Shown: piece after piece, positions 24,292-34,007 of the stretch
Layout of the letters: each line of letters begins with the position of its first letter
Position numbering within the stretch: the first letter of the stretch is position 1
Assembly: GCA_017427985.1 (NCBI GenBank)
Contig: JAFRRS010000008.1
Coordinates: 52,176 to 116,175 of the forward strand
Source: Bacteroidales bacterium
Lineage (GTDB): Bacteria; Bacteroidota; Bacteroidia; Bacteroidales; F082
DNA length: 64,000 nt
Direction of reading: 5' to 3'
The notes under the pieces: model-generated
Seen by the model: the letters and a program-made list of their open reading frames with translations, nothing else
Database searches by the model: none
What the model was told of the DNA's origin: nothing
Translations under genes and position numbers: made by a program

Positions 24292-27200
24292 ATGAGTTTA
24301 TATAGAACATCTGTAAACCATCCGGTAACGGTTTCCCTGGTATTCATCACGGTTGCCATCCTGGGTGTTTTCGCACTGTCGAAACTGTCTATCAACCTCT
24401 TCCCTGACATGGGAACGAACTCCATCATGGTTATGACATCTTATTCGGGAGCCAGTGCGGAAGATATTGAGACAAACATCACCAAGACGCTGGAGAACAC
24501 CCTCAACGGTGTCAGTGATTTGAAACACCTCTCATCATCATCAAAGGAAAACGTCTCCATCATCACTCTTCAATTCGAGTATGGTATTGACATTGAAGAC
24601 GCAACAAACAATGTCCGCGACAAGCTCGACATGGTCAGGCAATACCTCCCCGATGGTGCCGGAAACCCGACAATCTTCAAATTCAGTATGGAGGATATTC
24701 CTGTCATGTTCCTTTCTGTGACTGCAGAAGAAAGCCTGTCGGGTCTCGACAAAATCCTTGACGACAAACTGACAACCCCGTTGGCACGTGTGGCAGGCGT
24801 TGGCACTGTATCTGTTTCAGGAGCACCGAAACGTGAAATTCAGGTTTTTGTCGACCCTAACAAACTCGAAGCATACAACATCACCGTTGAACAGATTTCC
24901 CAGGCATTGGCATACGAAAACCGTAACACCCCTGCCGGAAATATCGATATCGGCTCAAATACCTACGCCGTCCGCGTGGAAAAAGAATTCAAATCGGCAA
25001 AAGAGATGCTTGACGTAGTGGTCGGAACATTCCAAGGCACTCCGATTTATCTTAAAGATGTAGCAAGAGTCAACGACGGCGAGCAGGAACGTCTGCAGAA
25101 AGTGTTCTCAAACAAGATTCAGGGTGCCATGGTGACAATCCAAAAGCAATCTGACGCCAACTCGGTGAAGGTTTGTAACGGCATCAAAAAGGAACTTGAA
25201 AAAATCAAGAAAACACTGCCATCAGACATCAAAGTCAACATGATTAACGATACAAGTGAAAGTATTGTCAACACCATAGACTCATTGAAAGAGACTATCT
25301 TTATCACTTTCATTGTGGTTATGCTGGTCGTTTTCATCTTCCTAGGCAGAAGGAGAGCCACCGTCATCATCGTGCTTTCAATCCCGATTTCACTTGTGGC
25401 TTCAGTTGTTTACCTTTTCGCAACAGGTAACACATTGAACATCATATCAATGAGTGCTTTGACAATCGCAATTGGTATGGTCGTCGATGATGCTATCGTG
25501 GTTTTGGAGAACATCACATCGCACATCGACAAAGGCTCGAAACCGAAAGAAGCTGCGGTGCATGCCACCCAGGAAGTGTCAATTTCAGTTATCGCCTCCA
25601 CCCTCACCATGTTGGCGGTGTTCCTGCCTCTCACCATGGTCAACGGCACTGTCGGCGTGTTCTTCCATCAGCTCGGCTGGATTGTCAGTATCATCATGAT
25701 TGTTTCAACATCAGCAGCTCTGACACTCGTCCCGATGATGTGTTCAAGATTACTTAGAACAAAACAGTCAACACATGCATGGCACAAAATCATCTTCACA
25801 CCTATTAATAAATGTCTGGACGCGTTGGGACGCGGCTATGGTAGACTCATCAACTGGGCGGTTACTCATCGTGCCCTTACTGTTATCATCGCCGTCGTCA
25901 TCTTTGCCGTGACAATATTAACGACCATGCCTGGAATGAAGACCGAATACATGCCAAGCATGGACCAAGGTCGTCTTACCGTCAACATTGAGATGCCTGT
26001 TGGTACTCAGGAAGATATTACCGGACAGCTTGGCGCAGAACTCGCTGACAAATACATGCGTGAGATTCCTGAAATCCTGGTAATGAACTATCGTTACGGT
26101 GTCGCAGACGAAGACAACGCCTTCGCTTCTATGCAAAGCAACGGTACCCACGTCCTCTCAATGAGAATAAACCTTGGAAGCAAGGAGAATCGTAAGAGAA
26201 GCTGCCAGGAGATTGCCGAATATATCCGTAAAGACCTGAAAAACAACGCCGTTATCAAGAAGTACAACGTCACTGAAGGACGAGGAATGGGTTCTACTTC
26301 AAGCGTGTCAGTTGAGATTTACGGATACGACTTTAGCATATCCGATAGAATCGCCAATGAAATTGCCACCGACATGAAAGAATGCGACGAGATTTCACAG
26401 GTTCTCATCAGCCGTGACGAATACAGCCCTGAAATCCATGTCGATTTCGACCGTGAGAAACTGATGCTCAACGGCATCAACATAACAACCGCATCACAAT
26501 ACGTAAGAAACCGCATCAACGGCTCAGTCATGTCGTATTTCCGCGAAGACGGCGAGGAATACAACATCCGTGTGCGTTACGCCCCAGAATTTAGAACAGG
26601 CGTTGAAAACATCGAAAACATCGTGCTTTACGGCTCATCAGGACAGGCGGTACGTCTCAGTGAAGTTGCGAAGATTGTTGAAGGCCGCACACCTCCTACC
26701 ATTGAGCGTAAAGACCGTGAACGTATCGTCACCATCACAGGTATTGTAGCAAAAGGTTACGCACTTAGCGATGCTGTGGCGGTTTCTGAAAAATGTATCG
26801 ACAGAGCAGAAGTTCCTGCCGAATTCATGGTAAAAATCGCCGGCGACTACGAAGACCAGCAAGACGCTTTCAAAGACATGTTCACCCTCATATTCCTTAT
26901 CATCATCTTGGTTTACGTTGTCATGGCGTCACAGTTCGAGTCATTGCTCGACCCGTTTGTCATCATGTTCTCGGTGCCTTTCGCCATCACCGGCGTGCTC
27001 ATCGGATTGAGAGTCAACGGCATGGCACTCGGTGTCATGGCACTTATCGGCGTTATGATTTTGATGGGTATTGTGGTGAAAAACGGTATTGTGCTTATCG
27101 ACTACACCAGATTGTGTCTTGAGCGCGGCATGGGTGTCAACGAGTCTGTCGTCACCGCCTCAAGCCAACGTCTGCGTCCTATCCTCATGACAACGCTCAC

Positions 27201-27393
27201 AACAGTGCTCGGCATGTTGCCAATGGCGTTCGGAAACGGTGAAGGCGCTGAGATGTGGAACGGACTCGGTGTGGTGGTGTCGTGGGGTCTGGCGATCTCA
27301 ACCCTCATCACCCTCGTGCTCATCCCAACATTGTACGCTATATTTATTTCAAGAAGAATCAGACGTAAGGAAAGAAAACTCGCAAAAATATGA
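24292..27393 (+). CDS. RND-family efflux permease (HAE1 type)
   Basis: The 1033-residue inner-membrane pump has the RND layout: transmembrane helix 1 at residues 13-30, a large periplasmic loop, six helices at about 335-540, a second loop and five helices at about 855-1025. The proton-relay motif VVDDAIVVLEN is present in transmembrane helix 4 (about residue 400). The family-typical start LYRTSVNHPVTVSLVF and GMVVDDA point to hydrophobic/amphiphilic drug export and not heavy metals. Its stop overlaps the next start (ATGA). Confidence 0.93.
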   Translation: MSLYRTSVNHPVTVSLVFITVAILGVFALSKLSINLFPDMGTNSIMVMTSYSGASAEDIETNITKTLENTLNGVSDLKHLSSSSKENVSIITLQFEYGIDIEDATNNVRDKLDMVRQYLPDGAGNPTIFKFSMEDIPVMFLSVTAEESLSGLDKILDDKLTTPLARVAGVGTVSVSGAPKREIQVFVDPNKLEAYNITVEQISQALAYENRNTPAGNIDIGSNTYAVRVEKEFKSAKEMLDVVVGTFQGTPIYLKDVARVNDGEQERLQKVFSNKIQGAMVTIQKQSDANSVKVCNGIKKELEKIKKTLPSDIKVNMINDTSESIVNTIDSLKETIFITFIVVMLVVFIFLGRRRATVIIVLSIPISLVASVVYLFATGNTLNIISMSALTIAIGMVVDDAIVVLENITSHIDKGSKPKEAAVHATQEVSISVIASTLTMLAVFLPLTMVNGTVGVFFHQLGWIVSIIMIVSTSAALTLVPMMCSRLLRTKQSTHAWHKIIFTPINKCLDALGRGYGRLINWAVTHRALTVIIAVVIFAVTILTTMPGMKTEYMPSMDQGRLTVNIEMPVGTQEDITGQLGAELADKYMREIPEILVMNYRYGVADEDNAFASMQSNGTHVLSMRINLGSKENRKRSCQEIAEYIRKDLKNNAVIKKYNVTEGRGMGSTSSVSVEIYGYDFSISDRIANEIATDMKECDEISQVLISRDEYSPEIHVDFDREKLMLNGINITTASQYVRNRINGSVMSYFREDGEEYNIRVRYAPEFRTGVENIENIVLYGSSGQAVRLSEVAKIVEGRTPPTIERKDRERIVTITGIVAKGYALSDAVAVSEKCIDRAEVPAEFMVKIAGDYEDQQDAFKDMFTLIFLIIILVYVVMASQFESLLDPFVIMFSVPFAITGVLIGLRVNGMALGVMALIGVMILMGIVVKNGIVLIDYTRLCLERGMGVNESVVTASSQRLRPILMTTLTTVLGMLPMAFGNGEGAEMWNGLGVVVSWGLAISTLITLVLIPTLYAIFISRRIRRKERKLAKI

Positions 27394-27683
27394 CAGCAAT
27401 ATTCATAGCCTATAATCAGGCATATTATGAGGAAATCTCCGAACTCCTTGAAAAACAAGGAGTTCGCGGATTCACCAAATGGAATGAGATAACAGGAAGA
27501 GGCTCTGAGACTGGTGAGCCTCACTACGGCACCCACACTTGGCCAACATTCAACGATGCCATGCTCACCTTCGTCGACGACGAAAAAGTAGACAGTATAA
27601 TGAATTCATTCCACGAACACGACCTCAAAACTCCAGAACTGGGTTTGAGAGCGTTCTCTTGGAAAATAGACAAAACTGTTTAA
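27390..27683 (+). CDS. PII-like small protein coupled to the RND pump
   Basis: This 97-residue cytosolic protein has a PII-like ferredoxin-fold look: beta strand MTAIFIAYN, helix EEISELLEKQGV, a glycine-rich loop corresponding to a short T-loop (GRGSETGEPHYGTHTW), then VDDEKVDSIM and a final strand. PII-like and DUF3240-type proteins are known next to RND genes in other bacteria, but this is a divergent member and I cannot name its ligand. It overlaps the RND permease gene by 4 bp, so it is translationally coupled and probably modulates or senses pump activity. Its stop lies 3 nt before the convergent galM. Confidence 0.75.
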   Translation: MTAIFIAYNQAYYEEISELLEKQGVRGFTKWNEITGRGSETGEPHYGTHTWPTFNDAMLTFVDDEKVDSIMNSFHEHDLKTPELGLRAFSWKIDKTV

Positions 27684-27686
27684 GAA

Positions 27687-28823
27687 TTATTTCTTTCTCG
27701 GCTTTTTCACACCGAACCTGTAAATACAGGTGTGATGATACTCCTCCCCTGGTCTTAACACCACGCTCGGGAAGTTTTCTTGGTTTGGAGAATCAGGAAA
27801 CATCTGTGTTTCAAGGGCAAACGACTCATGCGTACGCAATGGCTTGCCATATTTTCCCATTGTTTTACCGTCAAAGAAATTACCGCTGTAGAACTGCATT
27901 CCAGGCTGGTCAGTAAAGACTTCCATCACCCTACCCGACTCAGGTTCAATAACCGATGCTGCAATACCCATCTCACCAATAGGCTTGTTCAACACCCAGT
28001 TAAAATCATAACCGTTGCCATTAGCCATTTGCGGATGATACACATTGAAATCCTTGCCAATCGGCTTGCTTTTCATGAAATCCATAGGAGTGTCTTTCAC
28101 TGAAATGAATCTTCCGGTCGGAATAAGATTCTTGTCAATAACAGTGATGAGTTTTCCATTTATACTTAGCTCATGGTCAAATATTGAGCCATTGCCCTCA
28201 CCTTTCAAATTGAAAAACGAATGATGTGAAAGATTGCAAACTGTTGGAGCATCTGTCGTTGCCAGATAATCTACACGGAACTCATTTTCGGGAGTAAGGG
28301 TGTAAGTCATTGTGATGTCAAGATTTCCCGGGAATCCGTCCATTCCATCAGGCAAAATAGTGTGAAGCACAATCGCGTCATCTGTCACTGATTTCACATC
28401 CCAAACAATACGGTCAACACCAAATTCTCCGCCGTGAAGAGTGTTTTCACCGGCATTTTTATAAAGCTCATATTTCTTTCCGTCAAGCGTAAACGACCCG
28501 CCGCCGATTCTGTTGGCACAACGTCCGACGACTGCTCCAAGGTATCTCTCACCTTTATTATTAATATAGCGGTCGATATTGTCATAACCGAGAACAATAT
28601 CATCATAACTGCCTTTAAAATCAGGCATCCATAACGAAACGACACGACCGCCGTAATTCGTCACCTGCATTGTCAGAAAACCGTTTTTCAAAGTGTAAAG
28701 AGACACTTTCTTACCATCAACCTCAGTATTGAAATCATTGACATTCATAAGTTTAACTTCATTTTTCTTTGTACAACCAATAAAAAACATCGCGCAAAGC
28801 GCAAAAATCAAAAACCTTTTCAT
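27687..28823 (-). CDS. galM: Aldose 1-epimerase (mutarotase), lipoprotein form
   Basis: This 378-residue protein interconverts alpha and beta anomers of galactose and glucose. It carries a lipoprotein signal (FFIGC, Cys17), so it acts outside the cytosol, as is common for Bacteroidota mutarotases. Family motifs are clear: the RCANRIGGG region near 100, the catalytic His in NLSHHSFFN (about 210) and the C-terminal Glu loop ALETQMFPDSPNQ (about 345). It has its own -7 box and is divergent from the hybrid kinase gene. No galactose genes are adjacent. Confidence 0.92.
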   Translation of the reverse strand: MKRFLIFALCAMFFIGCTKKNEVKLMNVNDFNTEVDGKKVSLYTLKNGFLTMQVTNYGGRVVSLWMPDFKGSYDDIVLGYDNIDRYINNKGERYLGAVVGRCANRIGGGSFTLDGKKYELYKNAGENTLHGGEFGVDRIVWDVKSVTDDAIVLHTILPDGMDGFPGNLDITMTYTLTPENEFRVDYLATTDAPTVCNLSHHSFFNLKGEGNGSIFDHELSINGKLITVIDKNLIPTGRFISVKDTPMDFMKSKPIGKDFNVYHPQMANGNGYDFNWVLNKPIGEMGIAASVIEPESGRVMEVFTDQPGMQFYSGNFFDGKTMGKYGKPLRTHESFALETQMFPDSPNQENFPSVVLRPGEEYHHTCIYRFGVKKPRKK

Positions 28824-28842
28824 AATTTTTTAATTAATAGTG

Positions 28843-28890
28843 CAAAATTACAAAATATTTCTGACACGAACTATTTTTTTAGTAATTTTG
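28843..28890. promoter_or_regulatory. Divergent -7 boxes: galM (-) and hybrid kinase (+)
   Basis: TAATTTTG appears on the minus strand (28843-28850, for galM) and on the plus strand (28883-28890, for the kinase). The plus box ends only 5 nt before the kinase ATG at 28896, so the kinase mRNA is likely leaderless or nearly so. Confidence 0.6.
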
Positions 28891-28895
28891 TCTCG

Positions 28896-31355
28896 ATGAG
28901 AGAAGTTAAATTTATAAGGAAACATTACGAAAGACGCGTTCGTTGGGAAGCATTGGTAATCTACATCTTGGCGATTATCATCTGTGCTTTCGTTATCCAT
29001 TACATCTCAAATCTGAAAAAATCAATTATAAATCAACGAGTTACCATTGACAGAAATGAAATGGTTCTCAATTTCACAAATGAGCTCATTCAAAATGTTA
29101 ATGAAGCCCAATCGCATGCACAACTCTATACAATATCAGGAAATCCCGAACATCTGATAAAATTCAACGAAAATCTGCAAATGACATCGTCAATAAAAGA
29201 CTCCATCATCTATTATTCCGACAACGATGACAAAAACAAACAGATTTTGAATGACATTGTCGTACTTTTAAACCGTAAAGAAAACATTATCAAAGAGATA
29301 ACTCATCAATATGATATTTTCAACCCATACGATGAAATTAATAAAATCCTTTCAAACTACAAGCCGAAAGAGAAGACAACGAAAATCGTAGCTGTCACAA
29401 AGCAGGACACCATTTATATTAAAGGTGACAAAAAGAGCTTTTTCCAACGTGTGTTTTCTTCAGAAATCCCACGCGACAGTGTCATTTTTGTGACTACTAC
29501 AACCTACGACACCATCACGGAGGAGACGCCTGCCAGTAAAATCGACATAATGGAAGGCATCAAGATATACACCGACAAGGGCAAACAGGAATATCTTGCA
29601 CGACTGAAAGAGATTGAAAATCAATACCAAAGCTTTATAAAATCCGATCAAGAGATTTCAGAGGAGATTTCGGGGCTTCTCATCACACTTCACAAGCAGA
29701 CACTGACTTCCGTGATGATTGCTATACAAAAAAGCGAGTCTGTCATCCAGCGCAACTTGAATTACTCCATTTACGGTGGTACATTTGCTTTGGTTTGTAT
29801 CATGCTCTTTATCCTCTTGATTTTCAAAGACATAAAACGAGTTTCAAGAGCCAGGAAAGCGATGGAGGAAGCCCAGAAACGCACTGAAGAGATTATGGAA
29901 AGCCGTCATAAACTGCTTCTATCCGTGTCACACGACATCAAGGCGCCGTTATCTTCTGTCATAGGCTACATCGAGCTGATGCTGATGGAACAGCACAACA
30001 ACGAAGACATTCAACGGCTTAAATCGATGAAGTATTCTTCGCAGCACATCCTTTCACTTCTTTCAAATCTACTCGATTTCTCAAGCCTCGAACAAGGAAA
30101 GCAGTTCATCAAGCGTGCCGACTTCAATGTTTCCGAACTCTGCGACCAGCTCGCCAACATGTTCAAGCCTATTGCTGAAAACAAACAGCTGAAATTTTTC
30201 TATCACAAGAACATTTCCGACGACCTTTACATCAACTCCGATGCATTGAAAATCAAGCAGGTTGCGAGTAATATCATCTCAAACGCACTTAAATACACCA
30301 TCGAAGGTGAAGTGCATTTCGGCGTGTATCTGATAAACAACAAATTGGTTTTCAATGTATTGGACCAAGGCATCGGCATCCCGACAGAGAAAATCGACGA
30401 GCTTTTCAAGCCTTTCAGCAAAGCCGAAAACAACACAGGTCTCGCCGAAGGAAATGGTTTCGGGCTTTTTGTCGTGAAAGGTCTTCTTGAACTTCTTGGT
30501 GGAAACCTCAAATTGATGTCCGAACTTGAAAAAGGAAGCCATTTTGAGATTTCAATTCCAGTGAAAGTCGTTGAAAAGGCAGAGACGCAGGGACAAAACA
30601 GCACTGACAATCAAATTGTTACGACAAAAAAGAAACTAAACATCCTTCTTGTCGACGACGACAACAGTCTGCTTGCCGTGATAAGCGCGATGTTGAAAAA
30701 GATTGGACATTCTTCCGATATCTGCCGTTCTTATATCGAGTTCAACAAGTACATCAACGAACTCGACAAATACGACATGATTCTGACCGACCGCGAAATG
30801 GGAACTTTCTCCGGCAATGATGTATTGAAGACGATAAAAGCCGTCAATAAAGACAAAAAAATCATCCTGATGACCGCCAGCGATGAGTATTCCGAGAAAT
30901 TCGCCATCACTGAAGGTTTCGATGGATATATCAAAAAACCATTCAGCATCAAAGACTTGGCTCTTCTTTTAAATGACAACTGGGTCGAGGACGATTGTCA
31001 GAAATGTGAGTTCAACGACGATTTTCCTCAACTCTGCACCATGTTCGACAACGACAGCAATGCCATTCGAGACATTTTGCAGACTTTTGTCAAAACCACT
31101 TCCGACAATCTCGTCACGCTCAACGACTCCATCACCGAGCACGATTTTGCAAAAGCGCAGTCTGTCTGCCACAAAATGCGCCCGATGTTCATACAACTGG
31201 AGCAGAAATCCGCCGACTATCTCACTGAAATGGACAGCCGCCGCGGTCAGGACTCCTCCACCATGCCAGATTGGGAAGAAAAAGGCATCGAATTCATGTA
31301 TCAATCCGATGCCCTTTTGACTATGCTCGCCGAGAAATATGATATTTCCGATTAG
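28896..31355 (+). CDS. Hybrid sensor histidine kinase with receiver and HPt-like tail
   Basis: This 819-residue membrane kinase has transmembrane helices at about 19-37 and 290-311 flanking a helical periplasmic sensor. A dimerisation/phospho-acceptor domain follows with His346 (SVSHDIKAPLSS). The ATPase domain has an N-box (ISNALKYT, about 463), DQGIGIP (about 490) and GFGLFVV (about 521). A receiver domain at about 582-690 has acidic residues VDDDN, phospho-acceptor Asp632 and Lys680/681. A short C-terminal segment with His759 (SVCHKMRPMF) resembles an HPt site. This is a phosphorelay architecture and the ligand is unknown. No response regulator is adjacent; the nearest is the NtrC-type one at 49258. 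Its stop overlaps the end of typA by 4 bp. Confidence 0.88.
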   Translation: MREVKFIRKHYERRVRWEALVIYILAIIICAFVIHYISNLKKSIINQRVTIDRNEMVLNFTNELIQNVNEAQSHAQLYTISGNPEHLIKFNENLQMTSSIKDSIIYYSDNDDKNKQILNDIVVLLNRKENIIKEITHQYDIFNPYDEINKILSNYKPKEKTTKIVAVTKQDTIYIKGDKKSFFQRVFSSEIPRDSVIFVTTTTYDTITEETPASKIDIMEGIKIYTDKGKQEYLARLKEIENQYQSFIKSDQEISEEISGLLITLHKQTLTSVMIAIQKSESVIQRNLNYSIYGGTFALVCIMLFILLIFKDIKRVSRARKAMEEAQKRTEEIMESRHKLLLSVSHDIKAPLSSVIGYIELMLMEQHNNEDIQRLKSMKYSSQHILSLLSNLLDFSSLEQGKQFIKRADFNVSELCDQLANMFKPIAENKQLKFFYHKNISDDLYINSDALKIKQVASNIISNALKYTIEGEVHFGVYLINNKLVFNVLDQGIGIPTEKIDELFKPFSKAENNTGLAEGNGFGLFVVKGLLELLGGNLKLMSELEKGSHFEISIPVKVVEKAETQGQNSTDNQIVTTKKKLNILLVDDDNSLLAVISAMLKKIGHSSDICRSYIEFNKYINELDKYDMILTDREMGTFSGNDVLKTIKAVNKDKKIILMTASDEYSEKFAITEGFDGYIKKPFSIKDLALLLNDNWVEDDCQKCEFNDDFPQLCTMFDNDSNAIRDILQTFVKTTSDNLVTLNDSITEHDFAKAQSVCHKMRPMFIQLEQKSADYLTEMDSRRGQDSSTMPDWEEKGIEFMYQSDALLTMLAEKYDISD

Positions 31356-33172
31356 TCGCTCACTTCCTCGCTGTGTCTGCCGCTTCTCTTTCTCTCAATC
31401 TCGTCAAGAATAATCTTTCTCAAACGCAGACTCTTTGGAGTGACTTCAAGATATTCGTCGTCGCGAATGTATTCCATGTATTCCTCTAGTGACATTCTTA
31501 CTGGCGGAATTAGCACAATCTTATCGTCTGAACCCGAAGCACGGACGTTGGTCAAATGTTTTGTCTTATTGATATTCAACACAATATCATTCGCACGTGT
31601 GTTCTCACCAATGACTTCGCCCATGTAAACGTCTTCATTCGGCTGGACAAAGAACTTGCCACGGTCTTGCAGTTTCCACAATGCGTAAGGAACTGCAGTA
31701 CCAGTTTCCATAGCTATAAGTGCTCCCACCTCGTGAGTGTCCATCTCGCCCTTCCAAGGCTCGTAATCCTTGAAACGGTGCGACATCACAGCCTCGCCTT
31801 CAGTTGCAGTAAGCATAGCACTTCTCAATCCGATAAGACCTCTCGCTGGAATGTCAAAATCAAGGTTCATGCGGTCGCCCTTTGGAGACATGTTCGTCAT
31901 CTCACCCTTGTGCTGTGATGCGAGTTCAATTACGCGACCGGCAAAATTCTCAGGAACCTGCACGTTCATAACCTCAATAGGCTCGCATTTCTTGCCGTCG
32001 ATTTCCTTCAAAAGGACCTTCGGCTGTCCAATCTGGAACTCATAACCCTCACGTCGCATTGTCTCAACCAAAATACTGAGGTGAAGAATACCACGACCGT
32101 AAACCATCAATGAATCAGGCGAATCCGTGTCTTCAACCCTCAAAGCAAGGTTCTTCTCCGTCTCTCTGTAAAGACGCTCGCGCAAATGGCGTGATGTCAC
32201 AAATTTTCCTTCTCTTCCGAAGAAAGGTGAATTGTTAATTGTGAACAACATGCTCATCGTCGGCTCGTCGACATGAATTGGAGGCAAAGCTTCCGGATTC
32301 TCAAAATCAGCGACAGTATCACCAATTTCAAAGTTCTCAAGACCCATCAAAGCAACGATATCACCTGCCATTACTGGCTTTTTCGTTCTCTCTTTGCCAA
32401 GACCTTCGAATGTGTAAAGTTCCTTTATCTGGTTTTTCTCAATTGTTCCGTCACGTTTCACCAACGACACATTCATACCTGCCTGTAGGATTCCGCGTTT
32501 CAGACGCCCCACTGCGATACGACCCACATACGAGCTGTAATCAAGCGATGTGATAAGCATCTGAGGTGTTCCCTCTTCATATTTCGCTTCTGGAATTGTG
32601 TTGATAATCACATCCAAAAGATATGAAACGTCGTTTGTGACATGTGTCCAATGATCCGACATCCAGCCCTGCTTTGACGAACCGAAAACTGTAGGAAAAT
32701 CAAGCTGGTCGTCACTTGCGCCGAGATTATACATCAGGTCGAATACAGCTTCCTGGGTCTCTTCCGGTGTGCAGTTCGGCTTGTCGACTTTATTAACTAC
32801 GACAATAGGTTTCAGCCCGAGCTGGATTGCTTTCTCAAGCACGAAACGTGTCTGCGGCATCGGACCTTCAAAAGCGTCAACCAGAAGGAGGACGCCGTCT
32901 GCCATATTCAGAACACGCTCAACCTCGCCACCGAAATCACTGTGACCAGGAGTATCTATAATGTTGATTTTAACATCTTTATAACGAACGGAAACATTTT
33001 TAGACAAGATAGTGATACCTCTTTCACGTTCAAGGTCATTGTTATCCAAAATCAAATCCCCATTATCCTTATCCTCTCTGAACAACTTTGATTGGTACAA
33101 AATTCTGTCCACCAAAGTTGTCTTTCCATGGTCAACGTGTGCGATAATCGCAACGTTACGAATACTTGTCAT
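31352..33172 (-). CDS. typA: Translational GTPase TypA/BipA
   Basis: This 606-residue ribosome-associated GTPase acts in 50S assembly and stress or cold adaptation. Motifs seen are the P-loop AHVDHGKTTL (about residue 10), RGITI, DTPGHSDFGGEV (about 75) and NKVDK (about 128). An EF-G-like domain III/V and the BipA-specific C-terminal domain follow. Only 29 nt separate it from the upstream barrel gene of secretion cassette A, and no -7 box is visible there. It may therefore be read from the cassette transcript or from a promoter inside that gene. Confidence 0.95.
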   Translation of the reverse strand: MTSIRNVAIIAHVDHGKTTLVDRILYQSKLFREDKDNGDLILDNNDLERERGITILSKNVSVRYKDVKINIIDTPGHSDFGGEVERVLNMADGVLLLVDAFEGPMPQTRFVLEKAIQLGLKPIVVVNKVDKPNCTPEETQEAVFDLMYNLGASDDQLDFPTVFGSSKQGWMSDHWTHVTNDVSYLLDVIINTIPEAKYEEGTPQMLITSLDYSSYVGRIAVGRLKRGILQAGMNVSLVKRDGTIEKNQIKELYTFEGLGKERTKKPVMAGDIVALMGLENFEIGDTVADFENPEALPPIHVDEPTMSMLFTINNSPFFGREGKFVTSRHLRERLYRETEKNLALRVEDTDSPDSLMVYGRGILHLSILVETMRREGYEFQIGQPKVLLKEIDGKKCEPIEVMNVQVPENFAGRVIELASQHKGEMTNMSPKGDRMNLDFDIPARGLIGLRSAMLTATEGEAVMSHRFKDYEPWKGEMDTHEVGALIAMETGTAVPYALWKLQDRGKFFVQPNEDVYMGEVIGENTRANDIVLNINKTKHLTNVRASGSDDKIVLIPPVRMSLEEYMEYIRDDEYLEVTPKSLRLRKIILDEIERKRSGRHSEEVSD

Positions 33173-33201
33173 CTAATAAAATTTAATTGTTTATCAATCT
33201 T

Positions 33202-33996
33202 TTACCATCTGTTAGCTTTCCTGAAGGTGCTGCATGTGCCTGTGTTGCGGTAGAAAGGCATACCTATACTTATCATGACCTCCAGCCCTCTATTGAATCT
33301 ATCACCGGAAATGTTGTAAGCATTGACATTTTCTGCCACCGAAGACTCATCCTTCTCCATCTTCGAGAAGGTGTCTGTCAGTCCGTAATTGTAACCAGCC
33401 TCCAGCTTCACGTACAAAGCAGTCTGAGGCATGTAAACATCAAAGCGGAATCCTAATCCAAACAACACGCTTACATTGTATTCTTTCATGTTCGCACTTC
33501 CTATCTCTATCTCCTGGCTGACTGCTGTCACACCATCCTGCTTCATACTTATCTCTCCGCCCAACACGTATCCGAAATCTGGAGCGACAAACACATACGG
33601 CTTGAACGAACGCGACATAATCATATATAAATCAATCGGAACACGGAAATCCACACACCTTGAATTAATCTTGTAGTCCACATTATTCGTATTGTTTGTC
33701 TCATACGACACCATACCACCTCTTCCAATGTACATCAGTTCTGGCGAAACCGACAACCATCTCGTCACCGGTATCTCCAAATACAATCCGAATGAAGGTT
33801 TTATCGAATATGTCGAATTCAAATCCTTCAATTGTTTATCCGTATATACCATTGTGGCATCGTTCACGCCAAACTTCACACCCATTGACACAATTTTCGA
33901 CAAGTTCACACGCCTGTCGTTACCGATTCGCATCTGTGCCTTCAACATTCCGCCTGATATCAGGCATATCATTAGCAATATAATAGTCTTTTTCAT
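33202..33996 (-). CDS. Cassette A: PorT-like outer-membrane barrel
   Basis: This 264-residue protein has a signal peptide (cleaved near GGMLKAQ) followed by a small amphipathic beta-barrel of the PorT/OMP_b-brl type. Family-like segments are LSVSPELMYIGRGG, FVAPDFGYVLGG and the aromatic C-terminus. It is closely related along its whole length to the cassette B barrel at 37609, and this is the best conserved of the three cassette genes. It lies third in its operon, 11 nt after the lipoprotein gene. The probable role is outer-membrane partner for secretion or anchoring of the repeat protein; this is inference from gene order and from barrel partners of other T9SS adhesins. Confidence 0.78.
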   Translation of the reverse strand: MKKTIILLMICLISGGMLKAQMRIGNDRRVNLSKIVSMGVKFGVNDATMVYTDKQLKDLNSTYSIKPSFGLYLEIPVTRWLSVSPELMYIGRGGMVSYETNNTNNVDYKINSRCVDFRVPIDLYMIMSRSFKPYVFVAPDFGYVLGGEISMKQDGVTAVSQEIEIGSANMKEYNVSVLFGLGFRFDVYMPQTALYVKLEAGYNYGLTDTFSKMEKDESSVAENVNAYNISGDRFNRGLEVMISIGMPFYRNTGTCSTFRKANRW

Positions 33997-34007
33997 CTCT
34001 TATCTTT

